Below, in pieces: positions 58,879 through 64,000 of a stretch of DNA of 64,000 nt. Positions within the stretch are counted from its first letter, which is position 1. Every line of letters starts with the position of its first letter. Origin of the DNA: Flavobacterium antarcticum DSM 19726 (GTDB lineage Bacteria; Bacteroidota; Bacteroidia; Flavobacteriales; Flavobacteriaceae). The stretch is from assembly GCF_000419685.1 (NCBI RefSeq), contig NZ_ATTM01000005.1, positions 248,001 to 312,000 of the forward strand. Direction: 5' to 3'. The notes below the pieces were generated by a model that saw only the letters and a list, made by a program, of their open reading frames with translations, did not search any database and was not told the origin of the DNA. The position numbers were made by a program, and so were the translations under genes.

Positions 58879-59031
58879 ATGGCAAAGAAAACCGTAGCAA
58901 CCCTACAGACAGCTTCAAAGAGATTATCAAAAGCCATCAAAATGGTGAAATCTCCAAAAACAGGTGCATATACATTCGTTGAGTCAATCATGGCACCAGA
59001 ACTTGTTGATGAATTCTTGAAAAAGAAATAA
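58879..59031 (+). CDS. DUF4295 small basic protein
   Basis: 50 residues: MAKKTVATLQTASKRL, then KAIKMVKSPKTGAYTFVESIMAPE and VDEFLKKK. It matches the DUF4295 family, small proteins found after rpmG in Bacteroidota and probably ribosome-linked. Start ATG at 58879, stop TAA at 59029. It is 73 nt after rpmG and followed by a terminator. Confidence 0.9.
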   Translation: MAKKTVATLQTASKRLSKAIKMVKSPKTGAYTFVESIMAPELVDEFLKKK

Positions 59032-59051
59032 TTCAAACTACAATTTTATAG

Positions 59052-59086
59052 AAAAGCTACTTTCCACCCGAAAGTAGCTTTTTTAT
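59052..59086 (+). terminator. Terminator after DUF4295
   Basis: AAAAGCTACTTT (59052-59063) pairs perfectly with AAAGTAGCTTTT (59071-59082), followed by T. It separates the ribosomal genes from ftsY. Confidence 0.9.
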
Positions 59087-59167
59087 TTTTATATTTGTCG
59101 TTAAATTTTTGAGCACCACTTCTCATAGAGTAAAGAACACAAATACAGAACATAGAACAAAACAAAT

Positions 59168-60148
59168 ATGAGCTTCTTTAAAAGAATATTTTCTTCCGAA
59201 AAAAAGGAATCAGGCTTAAATGAACAAGCTAAGGAAACGCTTGATAAAGGTTTGGAGAAATCCAAAAGTTCCTTTTTCTCTAAACTTACAAAAGCAGTTG
59301 CTGGAAAATCAAAAGTGGATGATGAGGTTTTAGATAACCTTGAAGAAATACTAGTAGCTTCTGACGTAGGAGTTGATACGACATTGAAGATCATCAAACG
59401 GATTGAAAAAAGAGTTTCAGAAGATAAGTACGTTGGAACAGAAGAATTAAATCAAATTCTTCGTGATGAAATTGCTGGTCTACTTTCTGAAACCAATAAT
59501 ACGAATTCATCCGTATTTGAAATACCTGCAAATAAGAAGCCCTACGTTTTAATGGTCGTTGGTGTAAATGGTGTTGGTAAAACGACGACAATCGGAAAAC
59601 TTGCGTACCAATTTAATAAAGCAGGCTACAAAGTTGTTCTTGGTGCCGCAGATACTTTTAGAGCTGCAGCAATTGATCAATTGCAAATTTGGGCGGATCG
59701 TGTTGGCGTTCCTATGGTTCGTCAAGAAATGGGAAGTGATCCCGCTTCAGTAGCATTTGACACTCTGAAATCAGCCGTTGCCCAAGAGGCTGATGTGGTT
59801 ATTATTGATACCGCAGGACGTTTGCATAATAAAGTCAATTTGATGAACGAACTTACAAAAGTGAAGCGTGTCATGCAGAAAGTAATTGACGATGCTCCAC
59901 ACGATGTATTGTTAGTTTTAGATGGTTCAACTGGACAAAATGCTTTTGAACAAGCCAAACAATTTACTGCAGCAACTGAAGTGACATCTTTAGCGGTAAC
60001 GAAATTAGATGGAACTGCAAAAGGGGGAGTTGTGATTGGTATTTCAGATCAATTTCAAATTCCCGTAAAATATATTGGAGTGGGAGAAGGAATCGAAGAT
60101 TTGCAAGTTTTTAATAAAATTGAATTTGTTGATTCTTTTTTTAAATAA
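59168..60148 (+). CDS. ftsY: Signal recognition particle receptor FtsY
   Basis: 326 residues. A short charged N-terminal region, the N domain helices (about 25-95), and the GTPase G domain with GVNGVGKTTTIGKLAY, DTFRAAAIDQL, DTAGRLHNK and the later TKLDGTAKGG. It docks ribosome-SRP complexes at the membrane. The short N-terminus is normal for Bacteroidota. A terminator follows its stop. Confidence 0.96.
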   Translation: MSFFKRIFSSEKKESGLNEQAKETLDKGLEKSKSSFFSKLTKAVAGKSKVDDEVLDNLEEILVASDVGVDTTLKIIKRIEKRVSEDKYVGTEELNQILRDEIAGLLSETNNTNSSVFEIPANKKPYVLMVVGVNGVGKTTTIGKLAYQFNKAGYKVVLGAADTFRAAAIDQLQIWADRVGVPMVRQEMGSDPASVAFDTLKSAVAQEADVVIIDTAGRLHNKVNLMNELTKVKRVMQKVIDDAPHDVLLVLDGSTGQNAFEQAKQFTAATEVTSLAVTKLDGTAKGGVVIGISDQFQIPVKYIGVGEGIEDLQVFNKIEFVDSFFK

Positions 60149-60171
60149 AATTTTAATCCGTATAAAATAGT

Positions 60172-60200
60172 AAGCTCAAATATATTTTGAGCTTTTTTTA
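60172..60200 (+). terminator. Terminator after ftsY
   Basis: AAGCTCAAA (60172-60180) pairs perfectly with TTTGAGCTT (60186-60194) around a 5-nt loop, then T. Confidence 0.85.
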
Positions 60201-60271
60201 TGTAATAAATAATCGGTCTCATTTTTTTATCCTACATTAAAACAGTAATTTTATTTTTTTAAATTTCAACC

Positions 60272-60694
60272 ATGAAAAATTTTATTCTTTCACTTTTTAC
60301 AGTATTTATTTTAACTTCTTGCCAAGAGAAAAAAGCGGAAACCTTTGATGTAAATCTATTAAATGGATATTGGGAAATCGAACAAGTCACAATGGCGGAC
60401 GGTACCAAGAAAGAATACAAGATGAGCGAAACAGTAGATTTTTTCGAAGTAAAAAACGACAGCGGTTTTCGTAAAAAAGTAAAACCTCAATTGGACGGAA
60501 CCTATTTGGTAAATGATTCTGAAGAAGAAATAAAAATAGAAAAATCAGCAGAAGGAACTTTCATTTCTTACAAAACGGATTATGCCACTTGGAAGGAAGA
60601 AATCAAGACGCTGACAGAAGAGCAACTGGTTTTAGAGAATGATCAAAACTTGCAATACCAATACAAACGACCAATTCCTTTTACCGTAAAATAA
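60272..60694 (+). CDS. Lipocalin-like lipoprotein
   Basis: 140 residues. The lipoprotein signal ends in LTSC at about residue 16. The body (LLNGYWEIEQVTMADGTKKEYKMSETVDFFEV; EEIKTLTEEQLVLEN) is a beta barrel of lipocalin-like pattern. Function unknown. Its stop overlaps the start of the DciA-like gene by one base (TAATG), a coupling often seen in this group. Confidence 0.7.
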   Translation: MKNFILSLFTVFILTSCQEKKAETFDVNLLNGYWEIEQVTMADGTKKEYKMSETVDFFEVKNDSGFRKKVKPQLDGTYLVNDSEEEIKIEKSAEGTFISYKTDYATWKEEIKTLTEEQLVLENDQNLQYQYKRPIPFTVK

Positions 60695-60990
60695 TGGCCA
60701 AACGATTAAATAATGAAAACACAATAGGCGACGTTTTAAAGTACATCATTAAAGAAAACCGACTCCAACCTGGAATGGATCAAATTTCGGTTAAGGAAGC
60801 TTGGCAGTCTTTGATGGGAAATGGCGTCAATAGTTATACTAAAAGCGTCGTTCTCAAAGGAACTATTCTCTATGTAGAATTATCATCAGCGGTGTTGCGA
60901 GAAGAGCTGAGCTTTGGTAAGTCTAAAATAATTGCAATGCTCAACGAAGAACTTCGGCGGGACCTTATTAAAGAAGTAGTATTAAGATAA
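60694..60990 (+). CDS. DUF721/DciA-like protein
   Basis: 98 residues. IGDVLKYIIKENRLQPGMDQISVKEAWQSLMG and LYVELSSAVLREELSFGKSKIIAMLNEELRRDLIKEVVLR match the DUF721 family. DciA members act in loading or activating the replicative helicase where DnaC is absent. Coupled to the lipoprotein gene by one base. Followed by a shared terminator. Confidence 0.82.
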   Translation: MAKRLNNENTIGDVLKYIIKENRLQPGMDQISVKEAWQSLMGNGVNSYTKSVVLKGTILYVELSSAVLREELSFGKSKIIAMLNEELRRDLIKEVVLR

Positions 60991-61027
60991 AAAAAAGCCG
61001 ATTCAAAATAAATTGAATCGGCTTTAT
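60991..61027. terminator. Bidirectional terminator
   Basis: AAAGCCGATTCAA (60994-61006) pairs perfectly with TTGAATCGGCTTT (61013-61025). It serves the dciA-like gene, and can serve ndk on the other strand. Confidence 0.92.
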
Positions 61028-61085
61028 ATTTTTAGGCCAATTTTTAACATCCATTACTGAACACTAAAAACCTGAAAACTTTTTA

Positions 61086-61505
61086 CTAGAAATTTTCTCT
61101 TCCTGCAAAGTGAAATGCACCTTCGATAGCTGCGTTTTCATCTGAATCAGAACCGTGAACTGCATTTTCTCCAATAGAAGTTGCATACGCTTTTCTGATT
61201 GTTCCTTCCGCTGCATCAGCAGGATTTGTAGCGCCAATCAATGTTCTGAAATCTTCAACTGCATTGTCTTTCTCAAGAATTGCAGCAAGAATTGGACCTC
61301 TTGACATAAATTCTACTAACTCGCCATAAAACGGACGAGCAGCATGAACGTCGTAAAATTTTTGTGCGTCAGCAGTAGTCAATTGCGTTAATTTCAAAGA
61401 AACGATTTTGAAACCTGCATTTGTGATCATTGCTAAAATGTTTCCGATGTGTCCGTTTGCAACTGCATCCGGCTTAATCATTGTAAATGTTCTATTTGTA
61501 GCCAT
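61086..61505 (-). CDS. ndk: Nucleoside diphosphate kinase
   Basis: 139 residues, the standard length. [15 protein letters not shown], the [14 protein letters not shown] block and NAVHGSDS with active His117 are present. It balances nucleoside triphosphate pools. Single gene on the minus strand. A TATTTTTG box on that strand (61536-61529) is a likely -7 element. Confidence 0.97.
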   Translation of the reverse strand: MATNRTFTMIKPDAVANGHIGNILAMITNAGFKIVSLKLTQLTTADAQKFYDVHAARPFYGELVEFMSRGPILAAILEKDNAVEDFRTLIGATNPADAAEGTIRKAYATSIGENAVHGSDSDENAAIEGAFHFAGRENF

Positions 61506-61605
61506 TTTTTTTATTTTTTAATTCGGTGCAAAAATAGTTTTTTATAATTTATAAATAAAACGTTCGTTTATTTAATTTGAAAATTAAAACCCAGCTGAGT
61601 TCACT

Positions 61606-63195
61606 TTATACCACAACGATTTCAAACTGTTGTTCCAAAGGTTTCAAAGCAGCAAATAATTGTTCAATCATTGTATCGCCACTTTCAAGATAAAATTCAG
61701 AAAAATTAGCTTTTCGTTCCTGCAAACTCTGATTCGGAAATAATTCGTTTTGTAAATCAGTAACGCGTTCTAATATATCGGCATAATGCTTTTTTTCCGC
61801 TTTAATCATTCTTTTTTCTAGTGCATTCAAGCCTTTAATTTGTTTTGTTTCTTGAGCGTTTACAGCGCCAATAAAGGAAGAATCTGTTTTTTGAGCCATT
61901 TTTCGAAGGGTGTCAAATTGCGCTTGTAAAAACTGCTTTTGTTCTGAAAAATCTAATGTAAATTTTGAAGCTTTTTTTACAATTTTCTCTTTTAAATCAA
62001 ACTGTTTTTTAAATAAATCGTTCCAAGATAATTCTAATTTATCTGCTTTCTTCGCTTGCTTCTCAGTGGCTAACAAGACGGAATTTCTCAATAATAAGAC
62101 AGGGAACGTTACTTTAGAAGCTTCAAAATATGATTTCAATTCTAACCAATACGCTAATTCTCCACCACCACCGATGTAAGCTAAATTAGGTAAAACAACT
62201 TCCTGATACAGCGGTCGCATTATCACATTTGGACTAAACTTTTCTGGATGCTGTTCTAATTCGTTCAACAACTCTTTTTCAGTAAACTTAATTTCAGTAT
62301 TGTTGATTAAATAAACGCCATCTTCTAAAATAATTCGCTCTCGAAAATCATCTTCAATATAAAATAAATTAATCTCCCTTGGATTCACCTGAATTTTATA
62401 AGCCGATAGTAGTTCAGCAGTTTCTGCCACTTTTTGATGCGAGGTTTGGTGCAGTAATTCCTCTTTCACATAAGGAATAAATCGTTTTTTTAAGTCGGCA
62501 TCATCCGCGTCCAAAATAACCAATCCATAGGAGCCGAAGATTTTATCTGCTAAAAATCGTGTGGCTTCCGCCAAAGTTGCATGATTTATATAAGCATCTT
62601 CAAATAATTTTTTTAACTCTTCAGCATTTTTACCCATGCCCAATTCCCCACTAAAAGTTTTAAAAACTTCACTCAGTCCATCTGTCGACAATCGACCTAC
62701 CGGACCAGAACTTTCTCTGTTCCATCGAAGTTTTTTATCTTTAAAGTTGAAATAATTGATTTCATCAAAATCGTGATCTTCCGTTGCCATCCAATACACC
62801 GGAACGAAATTTTTATCGGGATAGGTATCTTTTAATTCCTTGGTGAGATTAATCACCGAAATGATTTTGTATAAAAAATACAACGGTCCTGTAAACAAAT
62901 TCAACTGATGTCCCGTAGTAATAGTAAACGTATTTGTCTGTTCTAACGCTGCGATGTTTTCTAAAGTCAAATCAGAAATGGTAATATTTGCGTATTGGTT
63001 TTTCAATACTGAAACCAATACGGCACGATTTGCATCTGCATAATTGGATTGCTTTTCAATGATTTGTGTTTTAAAGTTTTCCAAGGTAGGAAATCTGTTG
63101 TATAACGATTGTAATTGTTCTTTTTGATCCAAATAATCATTCATAATTGGAGTGAAATACCCGGAATCTTGATAGCTAATACAGTCGGTTGGCAT
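61606..63195 (-). CDS. bshC: Bacillithiol biosynthesis enzyme BshC
   Basis: 529 residues with the BshC pattern: FTITTGHQLNLFTGPLYFLYKIISVINL, FVPVYWMATEDHDFDEIN, YIGGGGELAYWLELK and a C-terminal coiled coil (about 360-480). It adds cysteine to glucosamine-malate in bacillithiol synthesis. bshA and bshB are not in the window. It stands alone and is divergent from the radical SAM gene. Confidence 0.93.
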   Translation of the reverse strand: MPTDCISYQDSGYFTPIMNDYLDQKEQLQSLYNRFPTLENFKTQIIEKQSNYADANRAVLVSVLKNQYANITISDLTLENIAALEQTNTFTITTGHQLNLFTGPLYFLYKIISVINLTKELKDTYPDKNFVPVYWMATEDHDFDEINYFNFKDKKLRWNRESSGPVGRLSTDGLSEVFKTFSGELGMGKNAEELKKLFEDAYINHATLAEATRFLADKIFGSYGLVILDADDADLKKRFIPYVKEELLHQTSHQKVAETAELLSAYKIQVNPREINLFYIEDDFRERIILEDGVYLINNTEIKFTEKELLNELEQHPEKFSPNVIMRPLYQEVVLPNLAYIGGGGELAYWLELKSYFEASKVTFPVLLLRNSVLLATEKQAKKADKLELSWNDLFKKQFDLKEKIVKKASKFTLDFSEQKQFLQAQFDTLRKMAQKTDSSFIGAVNAQETKQIKGLNALEKRMIKAEKKHYADILERVTDLQNELFPNQSLQERKANFSEFYLESGDTMIEQLFAALKPLEQQFEIVVV

Positions 63196-63288
63196 AATTT
63201 AGAAGTCTATAATTTTCGTAAAATTAACTAAAATTAATTGGACCTATTTTTGGTTTAACAAATGCTTGTGAAATATATTTAGCTGCAG

Positions 63289-63318
63289 TTGTTTATCAGT
63301 TTATATCACGTATTTTTG
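63289..63318 (+). promoter_or_regulatory. Promoter of the radical SAM gene
   Basis: TTG (63289-63291), a 19-nt spacer and TATTTTTG (63311-63318), a full match to the Bacteroidota pattern. Transcription would begin near 63324, just before the TTG start at 63339. Confidence 0.65.
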
Positions 63319-63338
63319 CACCTTAATTCGTTTCTGAT

Positions 63339-64000
63339 TTGCAAACTAAACTTTTTCTTTTCACGCCGCCTTTCACACAGCTAAACACACCGTATCCGGC
63401 CACGGCCTATATTAAAGGATTTTTGAATACCAAGAATATTCCTAGTGTTCAAGCTGATTTAGGTATTGAAGTGATTTTAAAAATGTTTTCAAAGCAAGGA
63501 CTTATGCATCTTTTTGCGCAAGCAGAAAAATTTGAAAATCCAGGAGAAAATAGTTTTCGAATTATCGCGTTGAAAGCGTATTACATCAATACAATTGATG
63601 CTGTAATTTTATTTTTACAAGGAAAAAACCCAACATTAGCATTATCCATTTGCCAAGAAGATTTTCTTCCTGAAGCCTCACGCTTCGCACAACTAGATGA
63701 GCTGGATTGGGCATTTGGAAGCATGGGAACACAAGATAAAGCAAAACACCTTGCCACACTTTACCTCGAAGACCTTTCCGACTTAATCGTAGAATGTGTC
63801 GACAACAACTTCGGTTTCAGCCGCTATGCTGAACGATTGGGTCGATCCGCAAGTACATTTGATGAATTGTATGAAAGCTTGCAAACTGAACCAACTTATA
63901 TTGACAACATTCTACTAGAAATTCTAGAAGAAAGGATTATTGACGTAGAGCCAACATTGGTTTTGATTTCAGTTCCCTTTCCTGGAAATTTATATGCCGC
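63339..64000 (+). CDS. B12-binding-domain radical SAM protein (3' end cut by window)
   Basis: About 220 residues visible; the gene runs off the window. No ATG or GTG fits in the open frame, which is closed by TAA at 63324, so TTG at 63339 is the likely start (LQTKLFLFTPPFTQLNTPYP). The opening FTPPFTQLNTPYPATAYIKGFLNTKNI is the pattern of N-terminal B12-binding domains in radical SAM proteins; the rest (LSICQEDFLPEASRFAQLDELDWAFG) is helical. The CxxxCxxC cluster should lie beyond the window. Assignment is from the N-terminus only. Confidence 0.65.
   Translation, partial: MQTKLFLFTPPFTQLNTPYPATAYIKGFLNTKNIPSVQADLGIEVILKMFSKQGLMHLFAQAEKFENPGENSFRIIALKAYYINTIDAVILFLQGKNPTLALSICQEDFLPEASRFAQLDELDWAFGSMGTQDKAKHLATLYLEDLSDLIVECVDNNFGFSRYAERLGRSASTFDELYESLQTEPTYIDNILLEILEERIIDVEPTLVLISVPFPGNLYA

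Noticed and set aside
1..64000. CRISPR arrays, rRNA genes or a diversity-generating retroelement linked to the S23-like gene
   Set aside because: No regularly spaced repeats, no rRNA sequence, and no reverse transcriptase or variable repeat pair were seen near the four-helix-bundle gene.

Overview
The window looks like a chromosomal segment of a Flavobacterium-like member of the Bacteroidota. The evidence is low GC content, the block rpmB-rpmG-DUF4295-ftsY, a split transketolase, a long SecA, a SusC/SusD pair with an ECF sigma/FecR switch, a CrtI/CrtB/CrtZ carotenoid operon, and several promoters matching the Bacteroidota TTG-N17-23-TAnnTTTG pattern. No rRNA and no CRISPR array were seen. Three tRNA genes (Leu-GAG and two identical Lys-TTT) lie near 28 kb.

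Layout. 0-3.2 kb: a truncated rmuC, two small unknown genes, an rRNA pseudouridine synthase and trmL. 3.2-9.4 kb: a vitamin B12 acquisition locus, with btuF-btuC-btuD on the minus strand and, divergently, a cobalamin riboswitch, btuB and a BtuG-like surface beta-propeller lipoprotein. 9.5-13.8 kb: amidase, S41 peptidase, and an ECF sigma/membrane protein/DUF4252 operon. 13.9-17.6 kb: a minus-strand operon of a CarH-like MerR regulator followed by crtI, crtB and crtZ. 17.7-25.7 kb: ECF sigma, divergent FecR, SusC, SusD and a TlpA-like thioredoxin. 25.7-28.3 kb: a low-coding accessory stretch with an orphan HsdR-N-type nuclease, phage-like gene relics and the tRNAs. 28.3-45.2 kb: housekeeping genes (shikimate kinase, split transketolase with an inserted unknown gene, SecA, cobalamin adenosyltransferase, a PiT-PhoU fusion). 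45.2-49.8 kb: accessory genes, including a VapBC-like pair, a damaged ParE/RelE-like pair and an ABC-F protein. 49.8-64 kb: CocE-type hydrolase, glycosyltransferase, E2 acyltransferase, DnaQ-like exonuclease, a four-helix-bundle gene framed by inverted repeats, cinA, ribosomal genes, ftsY, dciA-like, ndk, bshC and the start of a probable B12-binding radical SAM gene.

How the genes fit together. Cobalamin recurs: riboswitch-controlled uptake, an ATP:cob(I)alamin adenosyltransferase that makes adenosylcobalamin, a MerR regulator with both the W-x9-EH and ExHxxG motifs of B12 photoreceptors at the head of the carotenoid operon, and a probable B12-binding radical SAM enzyme. A link from B12 supply to light-controlled pigment is plausible but inferred.

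The most unusual structures are the inverted repeats framing the four-helix-bundle (S23-like) gene at 55.56-56.05 kb, dispersed hairpin repeats near 48.8 and 54.5 kb, a 7-bp tandem repeat inside a methyltransferase gene, a toxin gene with an amber codon at position 6, and an unknown gene lying between the two transketolase halves.
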